Shown here: positions 7,585-14,006 of the stretch, piece by piece
Numbering within the stretch: position 1 is the stretch's first letter
How the letters are laid out: each line of letters begins with the position of its first letter
Source: CAYFNK01 sp964393215
GTDB taxonomy: Archaea; Nanobdellota; Nanobdellia; SCGC-AAA011-G17; PNOQ01
Direction of reading: 5' to 3'
Assembly: GCA_964393215.1 (NCBI GenBank)
Contig: CAYMSW010000007.1
Span: 1 to 24,438 of the forward strand
Length of the DNA: 24,438 nucleotides
Made by a program: the position numbers and the translations under genes
The notes under the pieces: model-generated
Database searches by the model: none
Told to the model about the DNA's origin: nothing
What the model saw: only the letters and a program-made list of their open reading frames with translations

Positions 7585-8894
7585 TTACCACTCGGAATTA
7601 ACTCCAAAATACTTTTAACGGGCATGCAATGTTGCTCGCTAGCCTCGTGACATCTCCCATGAGTAAGAATAGATTCTGCAGTCTTTCTCATAGCAGGATA
7701 AGCACTCCTAAGCAAATGGTTTGCATATATAACAATGCTAACTCCTGCATCTATCAATTCATCTTCAGTTATTTGACTATATGTTGATGGAACAACAACT
7801 AATGGAACTTTATCATCAAATTGTTTGTAAATAGAACAAAACTCAAGTATTTCTTTGGATTCTTTTGATTTGCTATGAATCATTATTGCATCAGCCCCTG
7901 ACTCAATGTATGCATGAGCTCGCTTAATTGCATCGTCAACACCCTTTCCCATAATAAGGCTCTCAATTCTAGCAATAACCATAAACTCTTTTGTAATTTG
8001 AGCATTTTTACCCTCAGAAATTTTGAAACAAAAGTCTTCAATTGAATCCTGTGTCTGTGCAGCACCTGCTTCGGACAATGAATTTCTTTTAGGACCAACC
8101 TTATCTTCAATTATCACTGCAGAAACACCAAGCCTTTCCAAGGATTTAACTGTAAACCTAAAATGTTCAGGCAATCCTCCGCTATCAGCATCAACTATCA
8201 TTGGTTTAGTAGTAACCTCTAAAATTTGCTCAATAGTATTAATACGAGAAGTCATATCAACAGTCTCTGTGTCTGGTTTTCCCTTAGAAGTTGAATCAGT
8301 CAAGCTACTTTCCCACATACCATCAAATTCAACATAATTTTCACCTTTCTCAATTCTTGTTTCCTCAACCAATCTACCAGAAAGACCATTGTGAACCTCA
8401 AGAATTCTAACAAGAGGTTTCAAATCAAGAATTCTACGGAGTCTTGCTCTTCTCCAACCAGGGGTAATGCCTGTCTTAAATGCATAATTCAAAATGTGTG
8501 TAGAAGAAATACCGTGAGTATATTCTGGCTCAACAAGTATTCCACCATACTCTTTAAGTTCATTTACAACTTTTTCCCTAATATGTCTCCTAGGACTATC
8601 TCTCCAATCAGAACCATGGACAAAATAATCTGGTTTTAATTTTCTAATAACTTCAACAGGACCATCTACTCCCTGGGGAATAACTCTATCGACACCAATT
8701 ATATTCTCTACCACTGTCTTGCGTTGCTCAAAATTCAATAATGGAACCCTCTTATATTTGGCAAGTGCCTCATCAGTAACCAAGCCAACCACAACTTTTC
8801 CAAGCTCTCTGGCTCTCTTTATAACATTTATATGTCCATGATGAATCATGTCGGTAGACATACCAACATAAACAATCTTCTCGCCATCAGCCAT
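7581..8894 (-). CDS. pepM: Fused cytidylyltransferase-phosphoenolpyruvate mutase
   Basis: The 437-residue protein has two domains. Residues 1-140 form a TagD-like nucleotidyltransferase with H18-H-G-H21 in MIHHGHINVIKRA, and THGISSTHIL (126-135), equivalent to the ISTT signature. Residues 155-437 form a PEP mutase of the isocitrate-lyase superfamily with IVDADSGG (D235, D237) and the diagnostic E263-DKVGPKR-N271-S272 loop. The mutase converts PEP to phosphonopyruvate, the first step of nearly all phosphonate biosynthesis. The N-terminal domain probably activates a phosphonate with CTP, for example AEP to CMP-AEP, but its substrate is inferred. I chose ATG 8894 over GTG 8915 because the TATA-like box (8919-8927) sits about 29 bases upstream, and translation from the ATG begins just before the Rossmann strand. 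It is first in an operon with ppd. Confidence 0.93.
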   Translation of the reverse strand: MADGEKIVYVGMSTDMIHHGHINVIKRARELGKVVVGLVTDEALAKYKRVPLLNFEQRKTVVENIIGVDRVIPQGVDGPVEVIRKLKPDYFVHGSDWRDSPRRHIREKVVNELKEYGGILVEPEYTHGISSTHILNYAFKTGITPGWRRARLRRILDLKPLVRILEVHNGLSGRLVEETRIEKGENYVEFDGMWESSLTDSTSKGKPDTETVDMTSRINTIEQILEVTTKPMIVDADSGGLPEHFRFTVKSLERLGVSAVIIEDKVGPKRNSLSEAGAAQTQDSIEDFCFKISEGKNAQITKEFMVIARIESLIMGKGVDDAIKRAHAYIESGADAIMIHSKSKESKEILEFCSIYKQFDDKVPLVVVPSTYSQITEDELIDAGVSIVIYANHLLRSAYPAMRKTAESILTHGRCHEASEQHCMPVKSILELIPSGK

Positions 8895-8918
8895 AAGGCT
8901 AAATACAACAAGCACTTG

Positions 8919-8927
8919 CTTTTATTA
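8919..8927 (-). promoter_or_regulatory. TATA-like promoter of pepM-ppd operon
   Basis: Read on the minus strand the segment is taataaaag, centred about 29 bases before the pepM ATG at 8894, consistent with a leaderless archaeal transcript. It faces the plus-strand promoter of the sulfatase-like gene across a short region containing an inverted repeat (8937-8955). Confidence 0.5.
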
Positions 8928-8936
8928 CTTGTGAAA

Positions 8937-8955
8937 ATCTATCCACCAAATAGAT
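8937..8955. repeat. Inverted repeat in divergent promoter region
   Basis: A 6-base arm atctat and its complement atagat flank a 7-base spacer (ccaccaa). It sits almost midway between the two opposing TATA-like boxes of pepM and the sulfatase-like gene, where a regulator could act on both promoters. A 6-base match can arise by chance in AT-rich DNA, so this is only a candidate operator. Confidence 0.3.
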
Positions 8956-8970
8956 GAAACAAAAATACGT

Positions 8971-8982
8971 AATATTTAAAAG
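8971..8982 (+). promoter_or_regulatory. TATA-like promoter of the sulfatase-like/phnW operon
   Basis: The stretch aatatttaaaag is centred about 31 bases upstream of the ATG at 9008, which is the usual distance for leaderless initiation. No Shine-Dalgarno sequence is present. This spacing is one reason for choosing the ATG at 9008 over an upstream TTG at 8993. Confidence 0.55.
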
Positions 8983-8991
8983 CTAACTAAA

Positions 8992-9009
8992 ATTGCTTAA
9001 TAAAGCAAT
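8992..9009. repeat. Inverted repeat spanning start codon of the sulfatase-like gene
   Basis: Arms attgctt and aagcaat (7 bases, perfect) flank a 4-base loop aata. The right arm includes the first two bases of the ATG at 9008. If transcription starts just upstream of the ATG, the repeat covers the start site and would act as DNA, for example as an operator; with an earlier start it would form a weak hairpin hiding the start codon. Confidence 0.35.
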
Positions 9010-10231
9010 GGAAAAAGGGGAACAAAAAAACGTCATTTTCATAAGTGTAGATGCATTGAGACCGGATCATCTAAGTTGTTTTGGATACGATAAAATAGAA
9101 ACTCCTTACATTGATGAAATTGCAAAAAAAGGAGCAATATTTGAGAATTGCATAACGGTTTCATGTTTAACTCCTGTTTCTATGGCATCAACAATAACTG
9201 GATCTTACCCTAAAAAACATGGTTTAAGAAATCCTTTCAAAAAAATTCAAACACCTACTCTCGCAGAGTATTTCAAAAAAAATAACTACAAAACTGCGGG
9301 ATTTACTGGAATAAATTTTCTAAGTAAGAGATGCAATTTCCATAAAGGATTTGACTTATTCAAAGAGCCAGAAGAAGGATGGTATCACAAGGAATACAAA
9401 AGCCAAGAAGGAAGAGAACTAACAACAAATTGGGGTTACTGGTGGGTACCTGAATTTATGCAATGGATAGAGGAAAACTCAAAAGACAAATTTTTCGTTT
9501 GGGGACACTATTTCGAATGTCATGTTCATGCTGAAACATGGCTACTTGAAGAAGGAAGAATACAAGAAGGAATTCTATCCGAAAACAAATATTACGATGC
9601 AAAAATAAAATATATGGATGAAAATTTGTTCAAACCACTAGTAGAATTACTAAAAAAGAAGGGAATTTTTGATGATACTATAATTGTTATAATGTCTGAT
9701 CATGGAGAAACTTTTGATGAACATCCTCATGAAGAAGACTATCCTCAACATAGAACAATGTTCAATACAGATCTAAAAAGCACTTTAATAATTAAGGGAG
9801 GATTTGAAGAAGGAACAATAACAAAAAAACAAACAAGAACAATAGATATAGCTCCAACAATTGCAGAGTTAGCACTAGGTGAACAAATGGAAAACAGCGA
9901 TGGAGAATCCATAAAAAATATTGAAGAAGATCGACTAGCCTACTCTGAAGAATTGTTTGAAAAAAGAGGAGAAGGTGCAATTCAAGCAATACAAGATGGA
10001 AAGCTAAAATTAATTAGAAACAATACAAGGAACGAAGAAGAATTCTATAATTTAATAGAAGACCCAGGAGAAAAAAACAACATAATTGAAACAGAAAAAA
10101 ACAGCGAAACAGCAAACAAATTCAGAAACATACTAAACAGTTCACTAGAAAGCGAAAACGAAGAAGAAATTGATGAAAGTGACGAAGAAATAGTGAAAAG
10201 TAGACTTAAAAGTCTTGGTTACATAAAATAA
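9008..10231 (+). CDS. Sulfatase-like alkaline phosphatase superfamily hydrolase lacking the formylglycine motif
   Basis: The 407-residue protein has the sulfatase fold: metal aspartate D15 in FISVDALRPD, a nucleophile-loop region VSCLTPVSMA then STITGSYP (51-68), the metal pair D231-H232 in IVIMSDHGETFDEH, and IDIAPTIAELAL near 279-290. True type I sulfatases need C/S-x-P-x-R to make formylglycine. Here, counting back from the conserved TG at 64-65, Thr55 takes the nucleophile place and no arginine follows. It may therefore be a phosphodiesterase, phosphonate ester hydrolase or phosphoryl transferase, not a sulfate esterase. No signal peptide or membrane helix is seen, so it is probably cytoplasmic. 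ATG 9008 fits the TATA-like box; the upstream TTG 8993 does not. It ends one base before phnW, implying one operon. The C-terminus is strongly acidic. Confidence 0.8.
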   Translation: MEKGEQKNVIFISVDALRPDHLSCFGYDKIETPYIDEIAKKGAIFENCITVSCLTPVSMASTITGSYPKKHGLRNPFKKIQTPTLAEYFKKNNYKTAGFTGINFLSKRCNFHKGFDLFKEPEEGWYHKEYKSQEGRELTTNWGYWWVPEFMQWIEENSKDKFFVWGHYFECHVHAETWLLEEGRIQEGILSENKYYDAKIKYMDENLFKPLVELLKKKGIFDDTIIVIMSDHGETFDEHPHEEDYPQHRTMFNTDLKSTLIIKGGFEEGTITKKQTRTIDIAPTIAELALGEQMENSDGESIKNIEEDRLAYSEELFEKRGEGAIQAIQDGKLKLIRNNTRNEEEFYNLIEDPGEKNNIIETEKNSETANKFRNILNSSLESENEEEIDESDEEIVKSRLKSLGYIK

Positions 10232-10232
10232 A

Positions 10233-11282
10233 ATGAATAGAAACATTTTCTTTAGCCCTATGGCAAACAATCTTTCAAAAGGAGTAAAATTGGAATTAAG
10301 TTCTGGTGAAATATGTCATAGAGAGCCAGAGTTCACACAACTTCTAGGAAAAGTAAGAGAAAATATTCTTAATATTGTAAATGGAAACGAGGAATTCACC
10401 ACTGTAATGATCACTGGATCTGGAACTGCCGCCATTGAAGCAACTATAAGCTCCTTACCAAAAGAAACTCACATTGGTATCCTAAACAATGGAACATATG
10501 GAGAAAGAATAAAAAAAATAACAGAAAGGTATAATATTCCATTCACGGAAATAAAAACTGAAAGTTTCCCGAACTTAACCAAAGTAGAAAACTTAATCAA
10601 AGACGAAAAAATCACCCACTTCGCATTTGTTCATCATGAAACATCAACTGGAATGTTAAATCCTTTAGAAGAAATTTCAGAACTTTGCAAAAATAACAAC
10701 AAAACACTAATAGTGGATGCAATAAGCAGTATTGCTGTTCAAGAGTTAGATATAGCAAAAAACAATGTAGATTTTCTTATTGGAAGCTCAAACAAAGGAA
10801 TAGCAGGACCAGAAGGACTAAGCTTCATAATTGTTAAAAAGGAAGAACTAGAAAAAACAAAAGATCAAGGAAGAAATTTTTACTTTGATCTTTATAACAA
10901 CTACAAAAAACAAGAAAAAGGGCAAACTCCTTTCACACCTGCAGTAAGAATTTTTTCAGGATTAAACAAGGGATTAGACGAACTAAACGAAGAAGGAGTA
11001 GAAAACAGAATAAAAAGATTTGAAAACATCTCAAGAACATTAAGAGAAGGTATGATCAGTTTTGGATTTGAAATCCTAACAGATTTGGATCACGCATCAA
11101 ACGTAACGACTTTAATAAAACTAAAAAACAAGTCCTACGACAAATTATATTCAGAATTAAAGAAAAAAGGATTTATCATTTATTCTGGAATTAACAAAGA
11201 AACATTCAGATTATGCACTTTCGGAGATCTAAAAGTTGAAGATATTTTAGAATTCCTTGATGCTATAAAAGAAGTCAAATAG
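10233..11282 (+). CDS. phnW: 2-aminoethylphosphonate:pyruvate aminotransferase-like (class V)
   Basis: The 349-residue PLP enzyme opens with FFSPMANNLSKGVKLEL and has CHREPEF (28-34), the phosphate-binding S63-G-T65 in ITGSGTAAIEA, VHHETSTGMLNP (133-144), the PLP-ring aspartate D162 in IVDAISSIA, and the Schiff-base lysine K188 in SSNKGIAGPEG. These fit the PhnW/AEP-transaminase branch of class V better than serine-glyoxylate aminotransferase. In the degradative direction PhnW makes phosphonoacetaldehyde; beside PEP mutase and phosphonopyruvate decarboxylase it should run in the biosynthetic direction and form AEP. It completes the three-step AEP pathway, although it lies on the other side of the divergent promoter. 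It begins one base after the preceding stop with no ribosome site, so coupling is likely. Confidence 0.88.
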   Translation: MNRNIFFSPMANNLSKGVKLELSSGEICHREPEFTQLLGKVRENILNIVNGNEEFTTVMITGSGTAAIEATISSLPKETHIGILNNGTYGERIKKITERYNIPFTEIKTESFPNLTKVENLIKDEKITHFAFVHHETSTGMLNPLEEISELCKNNNKTLIVDAISSIAVQELDIAKNNVDFLIGSSNKGIAGPEGLSFIIVKKEELEKTKDQGRNFYFDLYNNYKKQEKGQTPFTPAVRIFSGLNKGLDELNEEGVENRIKRFENISRTLREGMISFGFEILTDLDHASNVTTLIKLKNKSYDKLYSELKKKGFIIYSGINKETFRLCTFGDLKVEDILEFLDAIKEVK

Positions 11283-11283
11283 A

Positions 11284-11309
11284 TTTTCATAAAGCTTAAA
11301 ATATGAAAA
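11284..11309. repeat. Perfect 8-base inverted repeat around the cysD promoter
   Basis: Arms ttttcata and tatgaaaa surround a 10-base spacer, aagcttaaaa, which itself contains the palindrome AAGCTT. The repeat encloses the TATA-like stretch cttaaaatat and ends 16 bases before the cysD start. This placement suits an operator that would block TATA-binding protein, or a weak hairpin at the end of the phnW message. Confidence 0.4.
11295..11304 (+). promoter_or_regulatory. TATA-like box and ribosome site before cysD
   Basis: The sequence cttaaaatat is centred about 26 bases before the cysD ATG at 11326. A GAGG at 11314-11317 lies eight bases before the same ATG, making cysD one of few genes here with a plausible Shine-Dalgarno site. 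Together these suggest that the sulfate-activation genes can be transcribed separately from phnW. Confidence 0.45.
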
Positions 11310-11325
11310 ACAAGAGGATAAAAAA

Positions 11326-12129
11326 ATGGATCATTTAGATGAACTAGAAAACAAGAGCATATACATAATAAGAGAAGCTTACAACCAATTCAAAAACATA
11401 TCTCTACTATGGAGTATTGGAAAAGACTCAACAGTTCTTTTGTGGTTATGTAGGAAGGCTTTCTTCGGAAAATTACCATTTCCGGTAATGCACATAGATA
11501 CTTCTTTCAAATTTCCAGAAATGTATACATTTAGAGATAAATATGCAAAAGAATGGGATCTAAACCTTATAGTTGAACGAAACGAAGAAGCGCTAGCAAA
11601 AGGAGTAAATTATGATAATCATGATGCATTTACTTGTTGCAACGAACTAAAAACCGTTGCACTCAAACAAGCAATTGAAAAACACAAATTCAAAGCACTA
11701 TTTGTAGGAATAAGAAGAGATGAACACGGAATAAGAGCTAAGGAAAGATATTTTTCACCAAGAAATATTGAGTTCAAATGGAACTACAAGGAACAACCTG
11801 CAGAGCTATGGGACTTATTCAAATCTAAAGCAGAAGAAGAAGACCATCTAAGAGTTCACCCCCTTCTACATTGGACAGAATTAGATATTTGGGATTATAT
11901 TGAAAGGGAAAATATACCAATAAATGAATTATATTTTGCAAAGAATGGAATGAGATACAGAAGTCTTGGATGCATGCCAATTACAAAACCAATAGAATCA
12001 GGTGCATCAAACGTACAAGAAATAATCCATGAACTAAAAACAACAAATACACAAGAAAGGGCAGGGCGTTCTCAAGACAAAGAAAAAGAATATATGATGC
12101 AAAAATTACGTAGTTTAGGGTACATGTAA
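11326..12129 (+). CDS. cysD: Sulfate adenylyltransferase subunit 2 (ATP sulfurylase, CysD)
   Basis: The 267-residue protein belongs to the adenine nucleotide alpha-hydrolase-like family that includes PAPS reductase. The PP-loop is S30-I-G-K-D-S35 in LLWSIGKDSTVLLW. The CysD-specific parts are VMHIDTSFKFPEMYTFRD (54-71), FVGIRRDEH, RSLGCMPIT (212-220) and E244-RAGRSQD251. It lacks the C-terminal Cys motif of PAPS/APS reductases. With CysN it makes adenosine 5'-phosphosulfate (APS) from ATP and sulfate, with GTP hydrolysis driving the reaction. It is somewhat shorter than bacterial CysD (about 300). It heads a run with DUF2061, HIT, cysN and an AlkP-like gene, joined by overlaps or a single-base gap. 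No APS kinase or reductase is present in the window. Confidence 0.95.
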   Translation: MDHLDELENKSIYIIREAYNQFKNISLLWSIGKDSTVLLWLCRKAFFGKLPFPVMHIDTSFKFPEMYTFRDKYAKEWDLNLIVERNEEALAKGVNYDNHDAFTCCNELKTVALKQAIEKHKFKALFVGIRRDEHGIRAKERYFSPRNIEFKWNYKEQPAELWDLFKSKAEEEDHLRVHPLLHWTELDIWDYIERENIPINELYFAKNGMRYRSLGCMPITKPIESGASNVQEIIHELKTTNTQERAGRSQDKEKEYMMQKLRSLGYM

Positions 12130-12342
12130 ATGGAAGAAAGTAAAAAAAGAACACTAGCAAAAACGATAACCTGGAGAATTTTTGCAAGCCTAATTACAAT
12201 GGGATTGGTTTTCTTTTTCACTGGAGAATGGATCCTATCGCTTGGTGTTGGGGTAACAGAGGTTTTCATAAAAATGCTTGGATATTACATTCATGAACGA
12301 ACATGGAATAAGGTAAAATGGGAGGCTGAAAAAAATGAGTGA
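12130..12342 (+). CDS. DUF2061 small membrane protein
   Basis: The 70-residue protein starts directly after the cysD stop. It has a basic N-terminus (MEESKKRTLAKTITWRIFAS) and two likely membrane helices at about residues 18-32 and 34-50, then GYYIHERTWNKVKWE. The TWR...E...KMxxYYxHERxW pattern is that of the DUF2061 family, which I recall as frequently linked or fused to sulfate-activation genes. Its function is unknown; a link to sulfate handling at the membrane is suggested by gene order here. Its last 8 bases overlap the HIT gene. An internal GGAGG at 12321-12325, nine bases before the HIT ATG, would serve the next gene. Confidence 0.85.
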   Translation: MEESKKRTLAKTITWRIFASLITMGLVFFFTGEWILSLGVGVTEVFIKMLGYYIHERTWNKVKWEAEKNE

Positions 12343-12775
12343 CTGTATATTTTGTAAATTAGCAAGTGGAGAAATACCTTCGACAAAACTGTATGAATCC
12401 GATTGCTTTTATGCAATATTAGATCAAAATCCGGTGACCGAGGGACATACCTTAGTAATTTCAAAAAGACACTATAAAACCCAAACAGAAATGAATGAGG
12501 AAGAAATGGGAGATTTCGGCGTTACGGTCGGTACTGTTGCCAAAAAACTAGCAGAAGAATTTGGAAATAATATGGTTATAGTAAACACAAGCGGAGAAGA
12601 AGCAAGTCAAAGTGTACCGCACTATCATATTCACTTAATCCCAAGAAAAAAAGGAGACAGACTCTGGGATGGAGAAAAATCAAGAGTGGTACTTGACAGA
12701 AGTTCTGGATTCGAAAGATTAAGTCCAAAGAAAGAAGAACTTGAAAGCTTAGCATCAAAATTGGCAGGTAGTTAA
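12335..12775 (+). CDS. HIT family nucleotide hydrolase/transferase (HINT branch)
   Basis: The 146-residue protein begins with the zinc-type C4-IF-C7 motif in SDCIFCKLASGEIPS, contains NPVTEGHTLVISKRH, and carries the histidine triad H96-Y-H98-I-H100 in VPHYHIHLIPRKKGD. HIT proteins cleave or transfer the NMP part of nucleotide substrates such as adenosine phosphoramidates or dinucleoside polyphosphates through a histidine-AMP intermediate. Some HIT proteins also split APS into AMP and sulfate, or phosphorolyse it to ADP and sulfate. This one sits between cysD and cysN, which together make APS, so APS or a side product is a reasonable substrate; this is inference. It overlaps DUF2061 by 8 bases, has a GGAGG nine bases upstream, and ends one base before cysN. 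Confidence 0.93.
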   Translation: MSDCIFCKLASGEIPSTKLYESDCFYAILDQNPVTEGHTLVISKRHYKTQTEMNEEEMGDFGVTVGTVAKKLAEEFGNNMVIVNTSGEEASQSVPHYHIHLIPRKKGDRLWDGEKSRVVLDRSSGFERLSPKKEELESLASKLAGS

Positions 12776-12776
12776 A

Positions 12777-14006
12777 ATGACAAAAGATTCAATGAAAATC
12801 GTATTCGTAGGTCACGTAGATCATGGAAAATCAACACTAATTGGAAGGCTTCTGCACGACACAAACAGTTTACCAGAAGGAAAAATAGAAGAAATAAAAC
12901 ACACATGTGATTTATTAGGAAAGGAACTAGAATTTGCATTCATTCTAGACAGCCTACAAGAAGAAAGAGAGCAATCAGTAACAATTGATACAACTCAAAT
13001 ATTTTTCAACACAGACAAAAAAGATTACACAATAATTGATGCACCAGGACACAAAGAATTTCTAAAAAACATGATAACTGGAGCAACGCAAGCAGAAGCA
13101 GCAATTCTAATAGTAGACTCGGAAGAAGGGGTACAAGAACAAACAAAACGTCACGCCTATTTACTAAATTTTTTAGGGATAAAAAAGATGATAGTTGTTG
13201 TCAACAAGATGGATATAACTAACTACAGTGAAGATAGATTCAACGAAGTGAAAAATGAATTACTAAAATTTCTATCATCTTTCGATTTAGAACCAATAAT
13301 TACAATCCCTATTTCTGCAAAAAAAGGAGACAACATCACAAAAAAGTCGGACAATATGAAGTGGTATGATGGACCAAGCATAGCCAAAGCACTGGACGAA
13401 ATTGAAATAGAAAAAACAGATCAAAACAAAGAACTAAGATTTCCAATTCAAGACGTATATAAATTTGAAAAAGAAAGAATATATGCGGGACGAATTGAAT
13501 CTGGAGAATTAAACTTAAACGATAGCATAACATTCTTACCATCAAAAAAAGAAACAAAAGTAAAATTAATAAAAAAATTCAATGAAACTCCTGAATCGGC
13601 TAAAGAAGGAGAATGTATAGGAATAACGCTTGAAGATCCAATTTTCCTAGAAAGAGGAGAAGTAGCAGTAATGAAAGAGGGATCTCCAAAAACAGCGGAT
13701 AAACTAAATGCAAATATCTTCTGGATGTCAAAAAAAGAATTTAACATAAAAAATAAACTAAAGCTAAAATGTGCAACACAAGAAGTAGAATGTAAGATAG
13801 AAGAAATAAACAAAAAAATGAACTCTTCATCCTTAGAAATAATAAATGAAGATCTAGATAAAATAAAAGAAATAGAAGTTGTACGTGCATTAATCAAAAC
13901 AGAGAGGCCAATTGTATTCGAAGATGTTGATTTAATCCCTGAACTTGGAAGATTCGTTCTAACAATAGATGACGAAGTAGTAGCAGGGGGAACCATAGAA
14001 GAATGA
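12777..14006 (+). CDS. cysN: Sulfate adenylyltransferase subunit 1 (GTPase subunit, CysN)
   Basis: The 409-residue protein is an EF-Tu-like GTPase with P-loop G12-HVDHGKST20, switch region around QEEREQSVTIDTTQIFF, D88-APGHKEF95, and N143-KMD146, followed by two beta-barrel domains. The insertion GKIEEIKHTCDLLGKELEFAFILDSLQ and the absence of elongation-factor features mark it as CysN/NodQ-type, not EF-1A or SelB. It couples GTP hydrolysis to APS synthesis by CysD. No CysC (APS kinase) domain is fused, and the length is slightly below bacterial CysN (about 430-475). ATG 12777 is one base after the HIT stop, and its stop overlaps the next ATG as ATGA. Separation of cysD from cysN by two genes is unusual compared with the common adjacent cysDN order. 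Confidence 0.93.
   Translation: MTKDSMKIVFVGHVDHGKSTLIGRLLHDTNSLPEGKIEEIKHTCDLLGKELEFAFILDSLQEEREQSVTIDTTQIFFNTDKKDYTIIDAPGHKEFLKNMITGATQAEAAILIVDSEEGVQEQTKRHAYLLNFLGIKKMIVVVNKMDITNYSEDRFNEVKNELLKFLSSFDLEPIITIPISAKKGDNITKKSDNMKWYDGPSIAKALDEIEIEKTDQNKELRFPIQDVYKFEKERIYAGRIESGELNLNDSITFLPSKKETKVKLIKKFNETPESAKEGECIGITLEDPIFLERGEVAVMKEGSPKTADKLNANIFWMSKKEFNIKNKLKLKCATQEVECKIEEINKKMNSSSLEIINEDLDKIKEIEVVRALIKTERPIVFEDVDLIPELGRFVLTIDDEVVAGGTIEE

Noticed and set aside
8895..8915. GTG start of pepM seven codons upstream
   Set aside because: The start would lie almost against the TATA-like box at 8919-8927; ATG 8894 fits both the promoter and the domain boundary.
9008..10231. Assignment as a true formylglycine-dependent sulfatase, despite the nearby sulfate genes
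   Set aside because: The C/S-x-P-x-R motif is absent; Cys53 is two residues out of place relative to the conserved TG and no Arg follows.
13448..13996. 182-codon minus-strand open frame opposite cysN
   Set aside because: It is fully antisense to a clear CysN and its Ser/Phe/Ile-rich product shows no domain; the strand bias of the window produces such frames.
12777..14006. Translation elongation factor 1-alpha or SelB
   Set aside because: The insertion after the P-loop and the neighbouring cysD identify it as CysN; ribosome-specific features are lacking.
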